Source: Desulfovibrio sp.
Lineage (GTDB): Bacteria; Desulfobacterota; Desulfovibrionia; Desulfovibrionales; Desulfovibrionaceae
Direction of reading: 5' to 3'
NCBI GenBank assembly: GCA_017396005.1
Contig: JAFQNG010000097.1
Coordinates: 1-64,000, forward strand
DNA: 64,000 nucleotides
Positions 17,453 to 29,909 of this stretch are shown one piece after another. A program made the position numbers and the translations under genes. How positions within the stretch are numbered: position 1 is the first letter of the stretch; the number at the start of each line of letters is the position of its first letter. Below the pieces are notes generated by a model. That model worked only from the letters and a program-made list of their open reading frames with translations, did no database searches and was not told the DNA's origin.

Positions 17453-17872
17453 ATGCTTGATCTCAACATTACCATGCTTTTCCAACTGGTGAACTTTTTT
17501 GTCGCCATCATCGTTCTGAATTTTCTTTTGATCCGCCCCATACGTGAGATTATCAAGAAACGTAACGGTGTTATCAGCGACATGACAGGCGAAGCTGACT
17601 CCTTCGAAAGCCAGGCCGCCCAGCGTCTTGACAACTATGAGGCCGAGCTGGCCCGTGCCCGGCAGGAAGCTGGCAAGGCTCGTGCGGCTGGACGTGAGGC
17701 TGGACAGGCTGAACAGCAGGCCATCGTGGGCAATGCTCAGCAGAAGGCTCGCGAGATTCTGGACGAAACCCGCCGCAAGCTGCAGGACGAAGCCAGTGTG
17801 ACGCTGGCCGCGTTGCGCGATCAGGTGGGAGGTCTTTCCGACAAGTTGGCCGACAAGCTCATCAAGGGCTGA
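17453..17872 (+). CDS. F1Fo ATP synthase subunit b' (Fo stator)
   Basis: 139 residues: a single N-terminal membrane helix (LFQLVNFFVAIIVLNFLLI) with the RPIREIIKKR cap, then a long Ala/Glu/Arg-rich coiled coil that forms the peripheral stalk. Together with the next gene it gives two different b-type subunits (b and b'), as known in Desulfovibrio and photosynthetic bacteria, which would form a heterodimeric stator. The ATG is preceded by CGGGGGATG. It is the first gene after the sigma70 promoter. No atpB or atpE (a and c subunits) lies in this window. Confidence 0.9.
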   Translation: MLDLNITMLFQLVNFFVAIIVLNFLLIRPIREIIKKRNGVISDMTGEADSFESQAAQRLDNYEAELARARQEAGKARAAGREAGQAEQQAIVGNAQQKAREILDETRRKLQDEASVTLAALRDQVGGLSDKLADKLIKG

Positions 17873-17957
17873 AAGCGGCGGGCTGCCTGCTGCTGCACTC
17901 ATCAGAGACTGCAGGCAGCAGGCCGAGAATTATTGTCTCAGACTTAGGGGGTGCATT

Positions 17958-18527
17958 TTGGGCAAACAGAAATTCGTGAGGCTTGCTCTGCTGCTGGCAT
18001 TGGCCGTGCTGGCCTGTGCAGCCGATGCCTGGGCTGCCGATGACCACGGGCCGCGCTGGGCCGACTTTGGCTGGCGAGTGGCCAACTTAATCATCTTTGC
18101 GGGCATCCTCTGGTATTTTGTGGGAGGTATGGCCAAGAAGTACTTCACAGGCCGTCGTCAGTCCATCAAGGATGAGCTGGACGGTCTTGAGGAACGCCGG
18201 GTCAAGGCGCGGGAAAGCCTGGAGGCCGTAGAAAAGCGTATCGCCAATCTGGAAGAAGAACGTAAGGCCATCCTTGAACAAAGCAGGGAGCAGGCTGACC
18301 GTCTCAAGGCTTCCATCATTGAAGATGCCAACCGTCAGGCTGCCCAGATACTTGAGCAGGCCCGCCTCACTGCAGAAAACGAAGGCCGTGCCGTGCTGAA
18401 CGAAGTACGCGCCACCCTGGCCGATGAGATTGTTGCCGCCACTGAAAAGGCGCTGTGCAGCAAGCTCAACGCCGGCGCGCACGAGCAGCTTATCAGCAAC
18501 TCTCTCAACAAGGTGGTGCTCCATTGA
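17958..18527 (+). CDS. atpF: F1Fo ATP synthase subunit b
   Basis: 189 residues with TTG as the only reasonable start, preceded by AGGGGGT. The N-terminus looks like a cleavable signal (VRLALLLALAVLACAADAWAAD), followed by a second hydrophobic helix (VANLIIFAGILWYFVGG), the actual Fo anchor, and a long charged coiled coil. A signal sequence before the anchor is a known feature of some b subunits. It overlaps the delta-subunit gene by 4 bases (TTGA). TTG starts in two consecutive genes may set a lower translation rate for stator parts. Confidence 0.9.
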   Translation: MGKQKFVRLALLLALAVLACAADAWAADDHGPRWADFGWRVANLIIFAGILWYFVGGMAKKYFTGRRQSIKDELDGLEERRVKARESLEAVEKRIANLEEERKAILEQSREQADRLKASIIEDANRQAAQILEQARLTAENEGRAVLNEVRATLADEIVAATEKALCSKLNAGAHEQLISNSLNKVVLH

Positions 18528-19075
18528 CCGATACCGTGGTTGCACGCAGGTACGCCAACGCAATTTTTGCGTTGAGCCGTAAAGAGGGGGACACTACCCT
18601 CGTCAGTCATGGCGAGTGTCTTGCCGCCCTGGGGGAAATGATCGCCGCCGCGCCGGGGCTGGACCAGACGCTCAGAAGTCCTGTCATCGGCGTGGAAGAA
18701 AAAAAGGCGGTCCTTGGTAAACTTTTGGACAAGCTTAAGGCTGACCAGGTCATGAGGAATTTCTGCTTCCTTCTGGCTGACAAGGAACGCCTGGCCTTTT
18801 TGCGAGAAATCGCTGACAGGTACGGCAAACTGCTGGATGACGCTCAGGGCGTAGTCCGCGGTACGCTGACCACCGCCGTCAAGCTTTCTGCCGCCAAGCA
18901 GGAAAAGCTGAAAGACGCTCTGCACAAGAAAAGCGGGGCTGACATCCGGCTGACCTTCAAGGTGGACAAGAGTATTCTGGGCGGCATGGTGCTCAACATG
19001 GGAGATCGGGTGCTGGACGCAAGCCTGCGCGCGCAACTGGGTATCCTGCGGGAGACTTTCAAGAGGGGTGAATAG
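18524..19075 (+). CDS. atpH: F1Fo ATP synthase subunit delta
   Basis: 183 residues. It begins with the family-typical VARRYANAIFALS and ends with the conserved C-terminal strand (DKSILGGMVLNMGDRVLDASLRAQL shape; the GG and D-x-S motifs are clear). It links the stator to the top of F1. The start is TTG at 18524, overlapping the b-subunit stop; a longer in-frame reading from 18455 would run through the b gene and lacks sense. AGGTGG precedes the TTG. Confidence 0.93.
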   Translation: MTDTVVARRYANAIFALSRKEGDTTLVSHGECLAALGEMIAAAPGLDQTLRSPVIGVEEKKAVLGKLLDKLKADQVMRNFCFLLADKERLAFLREIADRYGKLLDDAQGVVRGTLTTAVKLSAAKQEKLKDALHKKSGADIRLTFKVDKSILGGMVLNMGDRVLDASLRAQLGILRETFKRGE

Positions 19076-19078
19076 CAC

Positions 19079-20587
<1,509 letters not shown>

Positions 20588-20607
20588 CGCCGCCGGGGGA
20601 ATTGCCT

Positions 20608-22933
<2,326 letters not shown>

Positions 22934-22940
22934 CATGCAG

Positions 22941-22969
22941 GCCCTGCCGTCCATATCCGGCGGCAGGGC
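22941..22969. other. Stem-loop between atpD and atpC
   Basis: A perfect 9-base-pair inverted repeat (GCCCTGCCG and CGGCAGGGC) with an 11-base loop begins 7 bases after the atpD stop. No T run follows, so it is not a typical terminator. It could stabilise the 3' end of the upstream message or lower atpC expression relative to atpD. Confidence 0.6.
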
Positions 22970-23030
22970 ATTCCACTGATCTGACATAATCTGCTCCGGT
23001 CAAGGGAATACTGAAGTTTAAGGAGTGACT

Positions 23031-23435
23031 ATGGGCACGCTGCAACTGGAGGTGGTGACGCCGGATAAAACCGTGGTCAGCGCTCAAGTGGAAATGGTGG
23101 TCTGCCCCGGCGTTGAAGGCGAATTCGGTGTGCTGCCGCAGCACGTTTCTCTGCTTTCTGCACTGAAGATCGGCGCGTTGCGCTATCGGGCTGAGGGCAA
23201 GGATGAATACGTCTTTATTTCCGGCGGTTTTGCCGACGTGAATAACAATGTGCTGAGCGTGCTGGCCGAATCAGCGGAACAGGCAGCGGACATTGACGCC
23301 GCCAGGGCCCAGGCCGCCAGAGAAAGGGCTGAAAAACGCCTGGCCGAAAAGCAGGAAGGCCTTGACCAGGTCAGGGCAGAAGCAGCTCTGCAGCGTGCCA
23401 TGACGCGTCTGCAGGTAGTGCAGTTCCTCGGCTAG
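23031..23435 (+). CDS. atpC: F1Fo ATP synthase subunit epsilon
   Basis: 134 residues. The N-terminal beta-sandwich ([33 protein letters not shown]) is followed by the two C-terminal helices rich in Ala and Arg. It regulates ATP hydrolysis by F1 and couples rotation to the c ring. ATG at 23031 follows AAGGAG; the upstream in-frame GTG at 23025 is closer to the ribosome binding site and less likely. It is the last atp gene here. Confidence 0.95.
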   Translation: MGTLQLEVVTPDKTVVSAQVEMVVCPGVEGEFGVLPQHVSLLSALKIGALRYRAEGKDEYVFISGGFADVNNNVLSVLAESAEQAADIDAARAQAARERAEKRLAEKQEGLDQVRAEAALQRAMTRLQVVQFLG

Positions 23436-23466
23436 TCAGTATCGCAATTGCTTTTCCAGCCATCAG

Positions 23467-23506
23467 GGCCGTTGCACGGTCGGGTCAGCCCGGTTGTGGA
23501 ACGGCC
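23467..23506 (+). terminator. Probable terminator of the atp operon
   Basis: A 7-base-pair stem (GGCCGTT with AACGGCC) encloses a 26-base loop that can fold further, followed by TTTCCTTT. The T run is interrupted, so strength is uncertain. It lies 31 bases after atpC and about 100 before lepA. Confidence 0.5.
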
Positions 23507-23602
23507 TTTCCTTTACAGCGCGGTACAAGAGAGCATGGACTTTCGCGCCCTTTTGCACTAAACTTCTCTATTCTCATTCTCCTTGACATTGCAGGACACT
23601 CT

Positions 23603-25408
23603 ATGCCTACCCAGGACCGTATTCGTAATTTCTGCATCATTGCCCATATCGATCACGGTAAGTCCACACTGGCGGACCGTATTCTTGAGCTGACACGTGT
23701 AGTCAGCGCCCGTGAAGCACGGCAGCAGTACCTTGATAAGATGGATCTGGAGCGTGAGCGGGGCATCACCATCAAGGCCCAGACTGTGCGTATTCCCTAT
23801 GTGGCCGCTGACGGTTTGGAGTATGAGCTCAACCTTATTGATACCCCTGGGCATGTGGACTTCAATTATGAAGTTTCGCGTTCACTGGCGGCCTGCGAGG
23901 GGGCGCTTCTGGTTGTTGACGCAACGCAGGGTGTAGAAGCCCAGACGCTGGCCAATGTCTATCTTGCTCTGGACCATGATCACGAAATCATTCCTGTACT
24001 GAACAAGATAGACCTGCCGAGTGCTGAGGTTGAGCGCGTCAAGGACGAGATTGAAGAAAGCATCGGCTTGGACTGCTCTGAAGCTCTGCCTGTGTCTGCC
24101 AAGACCGGCATGGGGGTTGATGCTGTGCTTGAGGCCATTGTACAGCGCCTGCCAGCTCCGCAGGGCAAGACTGATGCACCGCTTAAAGCCCTGATTTTCG
24201 ACTCCTGGTATGACAGTTATCAGGGTGTGGTAACGCTTTTCCGTGTGGTAGACGGCAGGGTGGCTTTGGGGGACCGCATCCGGCTCATGAGCACCGGAAA
24301 GGAATATGAAGTTTTGCGTCTTGGTGTTTTCTCGCCTGAGGCCACAGATGTTAAGGAATTAACTACCGGAGAGGTGGGCTTTTTGTGTGGCTCCATCAAA
24401 GAGCTGGGGGATGCCCGGGTCGGGGACACCATCACACTGGCCCATGCTCCTGCTGATGAGCCTGTACCGGGATTCAAGGATGTGAAGGCCATGGTCTTCT
24501 GTGGTCTCTACCCCACAGAATCTGATGAATATGAAACTCTCAAGGCAGCTCTGGAAAAACTTCAGCTCAATGACGCGGCCTTCAGTTTTGAACCGGAAAC
24601 CTCTCAGGCACTGGGCTTCGGATTCCGATGTGGTTTTCTGGGGCTTTTGCATATGGAGATCATACAGGAGCGTCTGGAGCGGGAGTTTGAGGTGGGCCTT
24701 ATCGCCACTGCTCCCTCTGTGGTTTATAAAGTTGATACTGCTGACGGGCGGACGCTGGAAATAGATAATCCCAGCCATCTGCCTGATCCTACAAAGATAC
24801 GGGCTCTGTATGAGCCCTATGTGCGTATGGATATACATGTGCCCAACGAATTTGTGGGCAATGTGATGAAGTTGTGTGAAGAGAAGCGTGGCAGCCAGAA
24901 GAATCTGCATTATCTGGCGTCCAACCGGGTTGTGGTCACCTATGAGCTGCCTTTTGCCGAAATTGTCTATGATTTCTTTGATCGTCTCAAGTCTGCCACA
25001 CGAGGCTATGCCTCCATGGACTATCAGCCCATAGACTATCGTCAGTCCGATCTTGTGCGTCTTGACATACTGCTCAATGGGGAAACTGTGGATGCTCTGG
25101 CCGTCATTGTACACCGTGACAAGGCTTATCCATACGGGCGCTCGCTTGCTCTGAAGCTCAAGCGCACTATTCCACGCCAGCTCTTTCAGGTGGCTATTCA
25201 GGCTGCCATCGGTCAGAAGATTATTGCCCGTGAAACAGTGTCGGCCTTCCGTAAGGACGTGACCGCCAAATGCTATGGTGGTGATATTACGCGCAAGCGC
25301 AAACTGCTGGAGAAGCAGAAGGAAGGCAAAAAGCGCATGAAACGTATGGGCAATGTGGAGTTGCCGCAGGAGGCCTTTCTGGCCGCTCTCAGGGTGGGTG
25401 ACGAGTAG
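23603..25408 (+). CDS. lepA: Translation elongation factor 4 (LepA)
   Basis: 601 residues, normal length. GTPase motifs are clear: HIDHGKSTL (G1), DTPGHVDF (G3) and NKIDLPSA (G4). The LepA-specific C-terminal domain ([12 protein letters not shown], and [20 protein letters not shown]) is complete. It binds the ribosome and affects translocation and assembly. The TTCTGC-rich leader before the ATG lacks a classic ribosome binding site apart from AGGA about 10 bases upstream. It is convergent with the glycosyltransferase gene, with only 4 bases between the stops. Confidence 0.97.
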   Translation: MPTQDRIRNFCIIAHIDHGKSTLADRILELTRVVSAREARQQYLDKMDLERERGITIKAQTVRIPYVAADGLEYELNLIDTPGHVDFNYEVSRSLAACEGALLVVDATQGVEAQTLANVYLALDHDHEIIPVLNKIDLPSAEVERVKDEIEESIGLDCSEALPVSAKTGMGVDAVLEAIVQRLPAPQGKTDAPLKALIFDSWYDSYQGVVTLFRVVDGRVALGDRIRLMSTGKEYEVLRLGVFSPEATDVKELTTGEVGFLCGSIKELGDARVGDTITLAHAPADEPVPGFKDVKAMVFCGLYPTESDEYETLKAALEKLQLNDAAFSFEPETSQALGFGFRCGFLGLLHMEIIQERLEREFEVGLIATAPSVVYKVDTADGRTLEIDNPSHLPDPTKIRALYEPYVRMDIHVPNEFVGNVMKLCEEKRGSQKNLHYLASNRVVVTYELPFAEIVYDFFDRLKSATRGYASMDYQPIDYRQSDLVRLDILLNGETVDALAVIVHRDKAYPYGRSLALKLKRTIPRQLFQVAIQAAIGQKIIARETVSAFRKDVTAKCYGGDITRKRKLLEKQKEGKKRMKRMGNVELPQEAFLAALRVGDE

Positions 25409-25412
25409 TCTG

Positions 25413-26360
25413 TCAGCGACGAAGCCTGGCAGGCAGGGCAAAGTACAGACGCGCTGCCATGTCAAAACAGACGCCAGGCAGATAGCTGGCCCACCAGAAA
25501 AGCCGATGCTTGTGTGAATCATGGCGCCACAGTTGTATGGCTGCTCGCGCCTGTCTGCCGTGCCCCTCACGCCAGAGTGCCACAGCTTTCTGGAAGGCGG
25601 CCCGGCGAGTCAGCAGTGATACCAGTTCTGCATGTTCCTGGTCATAATCGGGATACAGGCGGCGGTGCTTTGCAAGAATGCGCAGGGTTTCGTCGGCAAA
25701 CTGGCCGAATTTGCGAAAGGTGGTATTGGTGCCGTGCACACGCCAGAGCGTCAGGGGCTCGTCCACATGATCAAGCTCCCAGTCATGGGCAATACGGTAA
25801 AAAAGATCGGCTTCTTCACAAACATTGAGACTTTCATCAAACCATTGTCCATGCGCATCCAGCCCATCCAGAGCCTCTCGCCGTATCATGGCCGAAGACA
25901 TGGATATCCACTGCCGCTGCATAAGCTGGGTAAAGACGCGTCCTCGTACTGGTGCGGATTCTGCGAAGATCCGCCTGAGGACACGTTTTCCATCGAATAT
26001 TTCAGTATCGGTCGACACAAGGCCCACATCCTGCCTTGTCTCAAAGAGAGCCATCTGGGCTGACAGTTTGCGCGGCCGCCAGATATCGTCACAATCCAGA
26101 AAAGCCAGATAGCGGCCTCGAGCCTGGGCTATGGCCAGGTTACGTGCCGCACCCAGCGGCACTGTGACAGTGCCTCGAAAATACCGCACTTTTTCGCCAT
26201 AGCTGCGTGCTATGTCGGGACTGGCATCTGTAGAGCCGTTATCCCAGAAAATGACTTCAAAATCCTGACAGGTCTGAGCCATGACACTGTCCAGCGCCTC
26301 ACGCAGGTCACGGGCGCTGTTTAGGCAGTTCATGATAACGGAAACAGCAGGGTGGTTCAC
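25413..26360 (-). CDS. Family 2 glycosyltransferase
   Basis: 315 residues. A GT-A fold is indicated by VSVIMNCLNSARDLREALDSV, the nucleotide-binding DNGSTD, and the DxD-type FLDCDDIWRP. A basic C-terminal region (from about 250) may bind membrane but no clear transmembrane helix is seen. The start overlaps the preceding gene by 4 bases (ATGA), so it is the third gene of a minus-strand sugar operon after an ArnB-like aminotransferase and an ArnC-like transferase. Acceptor and donor sugar are unknown. Confidence 0.85.
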   Translation of the reverse strand: MNHPAVSVIMNCLNSARDLREALDSVMAQTCQDFEVIFWDNGSTDASPDIARSYGEKVRYFRGTVTVPLGAARNLAIAQARGRYLAFLDCDDIWRPRKLSAQMALFETRQDVGLVSTDTEIFDGKRVLRRIFAESAPVRGRVFTQLMQRQWISMSSAMIRREALDGLDAHGQWFDESLNVCEEADLFYRIAHDWELDHVDEPLTLWRVHGTNTTFRKFGQFADETLRILAKHRRLYPDYDQEHAELVSLLTRRAAFQKAVALWREGHGRQARAAIQLWRHDSHKHRLFWWASYLPGVCFDMAARLYFALPARLRR

Positions 26361-27334
26361 AGGCTTTTTTCCACTATATATCGGGGGCGACGCCGCACCT
26401 CGGTAAAGATTTTGGCAAGATACTCACCCATGACGGCCAGACAGAAAAGCTGTACAGAACCCAGCAGGAGAACCACGATTATCATGGATGTCCAGCCCTG
26501 GATGGTTTCTCCCATCATGTATTTGCAAAGAGATACCAGAGTATAGGCCAGAGCCGCCAGCATGCAGACCAGGCTCATGATACCGGCCAGACGCAAGGGG
26601 GCAGCACTGCATGAGGTGATGCCCTTCCAGGCAAAGGAGAGCATTTTCAATAATGGATACTTGCTTACACCGGCCTGTCTGGAAAGACGGCGGTAGTAGA
26701 CTCTGGCGCTTTTGAAGCCCATGGTGGGGAAAAGCCCGCGCAGGAACAGAGCCTGTTCACCATAGGCAGGCAGAGCGTCAAGCACAGGGCGTGCCACCAG
26801 GCGATAGTCGGCATGGTCAGGTATGAGGCGTACATTGAGCCAGCCCATGAAACGGTAGAAAAAACGGGCAGTACCTCGCTTGAAGCTGGTATCGCTGCTT
26901 CTGTCGTTACGCACACCATAGACGATGTCGCATCCACCCGCATAGTGTTCAAGCATGTGGGGAATGGCGGCTATATCATCCTGCAGGTCAGCATCCAGGC
27001 TGATGATGCAGTCTACACCCCAGTCCCGGGCAGTTTCCATGCCTGCCCAGACCGCATTTTGATGCCCGGCATTGGCCGCAAAGCTGATGCCCCTGCAGCA
27101 GGGGTCTGTCTGATGGCGTTCTTCAAGAAGTTGCCAGGTTCTGTCGCTGCTGCCGTCATCCACATAAAGGGCAAAGCTCTCCTGAGAGATGCGCCCCTGT
27201 ACCTTGAGGCCGCAAAGAAGCTCATTCAGCACGTCCAGGGTATGCGGCAGTGTTTCTTCCTCATTGTAGCAGGGTACTACCAGGGCCAGCAGAGGGGCAG
27301 GGCGCAGACGGGGGGGGCTGCAGGCAACGGTCAT
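26357..27334 (-). CDS. Polyprenyl-phosphate glycosyltransferase (ArnC/GtrB-like)
   Basis: 325 residues. An N-terminal GT2 domain (LALVVPCYNEEETLP, ISLDADLQDD with its DxD motif) is followed by two C-terminal membrane helices (about 235-260 and 270-295). This is the layout of DPM1/GtrB/ArnC enzymes that load a sugar on undecaprenyl phosphate at the inner membrane. It overlaps the ArnB-like aminotransferase gene upstream by 4 bases, which points to transfer of an amino sugar such as 4-amino-4-deoxyarabinose, though arnA, arnD and arnT are not in the window. Confidence 0.85.
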   Translation of the reverse strand: MTVACSPPRLRPAPLLALVVPCYNEEETLPHTLDVLNELLCGLKVQGRISQESFALYVDDGSSDRTWQLLEERHQTDPCCRGISFAANAGHQNAVWAGMETARDWGVDCIISLDADLQDDIAAIPHMLEHYAGGCDIVYGVRNDRSSDTSFKRGTARFFYRFMGWLNVRLIPDHADYRLVARPVLDALPAYGEQALFLRGLFPTMGFKSARVYYRRLSRQAGVSKYPLLKMLSFAWKGITSCSAAPLRLAGIMSLVCMLAALAYTLVSLCKYMMGETIQGWTSMIIVVLLLGSVQLFCLAVMGEYLAKIFTEVRRRPRYIVEKSL

Positions 27335-28479
27335 GAGCGTACCGCCTGCCGCAGCACGGTACAGACGTTTTTCACATCGGTTTCGTTCAGGCCGGGATGC
27401 AGCGGCAGCGTCAGCAGCTCTCTGTACAGCTGTTCCGTGACAGGCAGAGACAGCCTGCCTCCACCAAAGAAAGCCAGGAGGTGATTGGGCTTGTAATGTA
27501 TTCCAGCAGGGATGCCCTGTGCGGCCAAGGCTGCCCGCACAGCCTCTTTGCGATCATGCAAAATACGCACAGGCAGGATATGTGGTACAATGAAGTCATC
27601 AGTATCCTGCTCCAGCAGAGTAAGGCCAGGAAGGTCTGAGAGCTCTTCGGCATAGAGAGCCGCCAGTCTGCGGCGGGCCGGGATGAATTCCGCATCCAGA
27701 CGCGTAAGTTGTACCCTGCCGATGGCTGCCATGATATTGCTCATATGATATCGCCAGCCCTGGCGCAGCACATCAGGATCCCAGGAGCGACTGCCCGAAA
27801 AACGCTGTGCACTGTCATTCTGCACCGAAAGCAGGCGGGCATCAGCCATGAGACGTGCGGCCTCAGGGTCAAAGGCCACCACACAGCCCCCTTCGCCGGA
27901 GGTGATGTTCTTGATACCGTCAAAACTGAAGCAGACCAGATCTCCAAAGGAACCGATCTTGCGGCCGTGATGCCGGCAGCCGAAAGCATGAGCTGCATCT
28001 TCTACCACACGCAGGCCATGTTCATGGGCAAAGGCATGTGTTTGCTCCAGCTGCCAGGGGTTACTGGCATAGTGTACAGGCATGATGGCAACAGTATGCG
28101 GGCTCAGCCTCTGCGCTGCATCTTCAAGGTCAATGGTGCCTGTATGGGGCAGGACATCACACGCCACAGGCACACAGCCGGCAGCCGAAATGGCCTGAAA
28201 GGATGCCACAAAGGTCAGAGAAGGCACCAGCACTTCCGGAGGGGGACCCCCCTTGTGGCCTGACAGGGCTGCCACAGCTTCTACAGCAAGATGCAGCGCC
28301 GCAGTACCACTATTGACACTGATGACCTGTGAGGGCCCTACCCCCAGCCAGGCAGCCAGGTCTGCTTCGAAAAGGCGGGTCTCATTACCCATACCTAAAT
28401 AGCCGTCTTCCAGAATGATCCGGCTGACGGCCTCGGCCTCGGCCTCTCCCACGATGGAACGCGAAAGGCGTATATTCAT
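27331..28479 (-). CDS. DegT/DnrJ/EryC1/StrS aminotransferase (ArnB-like)
   Basis: 382 residues. A fold-type I PLP enzyme: the Schiff-base Lys lies in FSFDGIKNITSGEGG, and VVEDAAHAFGCRHHGRKIGSFGD carries the PLP-ring Asp and the family's conserved AH motif. It converts a nucleotide-linked keto-sugar into an amino sugar. It heads a three-gene operon with an ArnC-like lipid-sugar synthase and a GT2, so the amino sugar is probably placed on a lipid carrier for surface decoration. GAGGTC precedes the ATG. Confidence 0.88.
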   Translation of the reverse strand: MNIRLSRSIVGEAEAEAVSRIILEDGYLGMGNETRLFEADLAAWLGVGPSQVISVNSGTAALHLAVEAVAALSGHKGGPPPEVLVPSLTFVASFQAISAAGCVPVACDVLPHTGTIDLEDAAQRLSPHTVAIMPVHYASNPWQLEQTHAFAHEHGLRVVEDAAHAFGCRHHGRKIGSFGDLVCFSFDGIKNITSGEGGCVVAFDPEAARLMADARLLSVQNDSAQRFSGSRSWDPDVLRQGWRYHMSNIMAAIGRVQLTRLDAEFIPARRRLAALYAEELSDLPGLTLLEQDTDDFIVPHILPVRILHDRKEAVRAALAAQGIPAGIHYKPNHLLAFFGGGRLSLPVTEQLYRELLTLPLHPGLNETDVKNVCTVLRQAVRS

Positions 28480-28511
28480 GGCGACCTCGACAGCAATGAG
28501 GAATAATCTGC

Positions 28512-29000
28512 CTACATGCTGTTGACATTGACCTCATTAAGCAAATTGTCCAGATCCAGCAGGATAAGCAGGCGATTATTCAGCTTGCCAACGCCACGTA
28601 TGTATTCCGAGCCTATACCGGCCACCACCGGCGGGGGGTCTTCCACGGTAGCTGCCGGGATACGCAGCACCTCGGATACAGCATCTACCAGAAAACCAAC
28701 GATTTTCTGACCGAATTCTGTAACCACGATACGTGTACTGTTGTCATGCGGTCGTGCCGGCATGCCAAACCGTGTACGCATGTTGATGACCGGAATGACC
28801 TTGCCGCGCAGGTTGATTACCCCCTCAATGAAGGCTGATGCACGCGGCACCATGGTTATCTGCATCAAGCGGATGATTTCCTGCACGGCCAGGATATCCA
28901 CGCCGAATTCTTCTTCACCGATATGAAATGTGACCAGCTGAAGCAGGTCACCGTCATGAACGGTATGTTCCTGCTCCTGTACATCTTGAACCTGGCTCAT
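28512..29000 (-). CDS. cheW: Chemotaxis coupling protein CheW
   Basis: 162 residues. The CheW beta-barrel is recognisable from LVTFHIGEEEFGVDILAVQEI, the hallmark VINLRGKVIPVINMRTRFG and the C-terminal LLILLDLDNLL. It bridges chemoreceptors to the CheA kinase. It stands alone in this window, behind a very good sigma28 promoter, so it belongs to the flagellar/chemotaxis regulon. GGTGGAGG precedes the ATG. Confidence 0.95.
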   Translation of the reverse strand: MSQVQDVQEQEHTVHDGDLLQLVTFHIGEEEFGVDILAVQEIIRLMQITMVPRASAFIEGVINLRGKVIPVINMRTRFGMPARPHDNSTRIVVTEFGQKIVGFLVDAVSEVLRIPAATVEDPPPVVAGIGSEYIRGVGKLNNRLLILLDLDNLLNEVNVNSM

Positions 29001-29035
29001 GGCATATCCTCCACCTGCAATGATGACATACGTTA

Positions 29036-29062
29036 ATATCGGCTGATACGGTGAAAACTTGA
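29036..29062 (-). promoter_or_regulatory. Sigma28 (FliA) promoter of cheW
   Basis: On the minus strand TCAAGTTT (29062-29055), an 11-base spacer and GCCGATAT (29043-29036) match the flagellar consensus TAAAGTTT-N11-GCCGATAA at 14 of 16 positions. It points to cheW, whose start is 36 bases downstream. Confidence 0.85.
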
Positions 29063-29075
29063 GAGCCGGGGTATG

Positions 29076-29909
29076 TTAACCCCAGCATTCAGCCTCTGCA
29101 CGCTCGTGCGCGTCCAGATAGTCCAGCCAGGCATGGCGCATGTATTCGAAATGATTGATGCGCAAGTCACGGCTCCATTCGCTTTTGTTATCCCAGGGCT
29201 TGGGGCCGTGAAAATGTACAATATGTGCCGTATCAAGGCAGGAACACAAATAGGGCGGACAATTCCAGCAGTCATCCAGACGCTGTATACGTCTGCCGAA
29301 AAAGTAGTTCAGCAGAGATTGATCCCAGTTACCGATCTTGTCTACATTCTGTGCCGCAAACGCCAGAAAATGCTCTATAAGCCCCCGCTGTCGTAATCGC
29401 GCCAGGTTGAAAAACACTACCCCGCTGGAAAAGGTCCAGATGGGAAAGGGCATGGGCACTGTATGCCGATTGCCGCGCCATTCATAGAATAATTTTTCGT
29501 GTTCATGCCAGAACGGGGCTGTATACTCCCGGGCCATGCCCATATAGGATGGCGAAGGGGCATCAAACAGTCCGTGGAGTGGGCGATAGAACAGTACATC
29601 CACATCACAGTAGAGAACATATTCATCTCTGGCAAGTTCCGGCAGCAATGCCAGTTCCAGCTTGAGAAAACAGCCTCTGCAGCCCTGAGCTGCTGGTGGC
29701 AGCATGGTATGCTGCAGGCGTGGGCTGTAGTGCGCAAGAGGAATCCCCTCTGCCTGCACTGTCTCCAATACCTCAAGCCTGGTCCCGGCATAGACACACA
29801 GGCAGGGAACATCAGTACCGTGAAGCGCACGCAGGGAGCGTACGGCCACTTTCAGCAGAGCCAGATAGCGAGGATTGTCATCAATGCAAAAGACGACTTT
29901 CATGCCCAT
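29076..29909 (-). CDS. Glycosyltransferase, GT8-like
   Basis: 277 residues. It opens MKVVFCIDDNPRYLALLKVAV, has a DxD metal motif in YVLYCDVDVLFYRPL, and the late His motif HIVHFHGPKPW, all typical of GT8-type retaining transferases that use UDP-sugars. It is soluble and likely cytoplasmic. It overlaps the upstream hybrid kinase gene by about 29 bases, so the two are expressed together, an unusual pairing. A second ATG six bases in (29903) could be the true start. Acceptor unknown; the nearby cheW is on a separate promoter. Confidence 0.78.
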   Translation of the reverse strand: MGMKVVFCIDDNPRYLALLKVAVRSLRALHGTDVPCLCVYAGTRLEVLETVQAEGIPLAHYSPRLQHTMLPPAAQGCRGCFLKLELALLPELARDEYVLYCDVDVLFYRPLHGLFDAPSPSYMGMAREYTAPFWHEHEKLFYEWRGNRHTVPMPFPIWTFSSGVVFFNLARLRQRGLIEHFLAFAAQNVDKIGNWDQSLLNYFFGRRIQRLDDCWNCPPYLCSCLDTAHIVHFHGPKPWDNKSEWSRDLRINHFEYMRHAWLDYLDAHERAEAECWG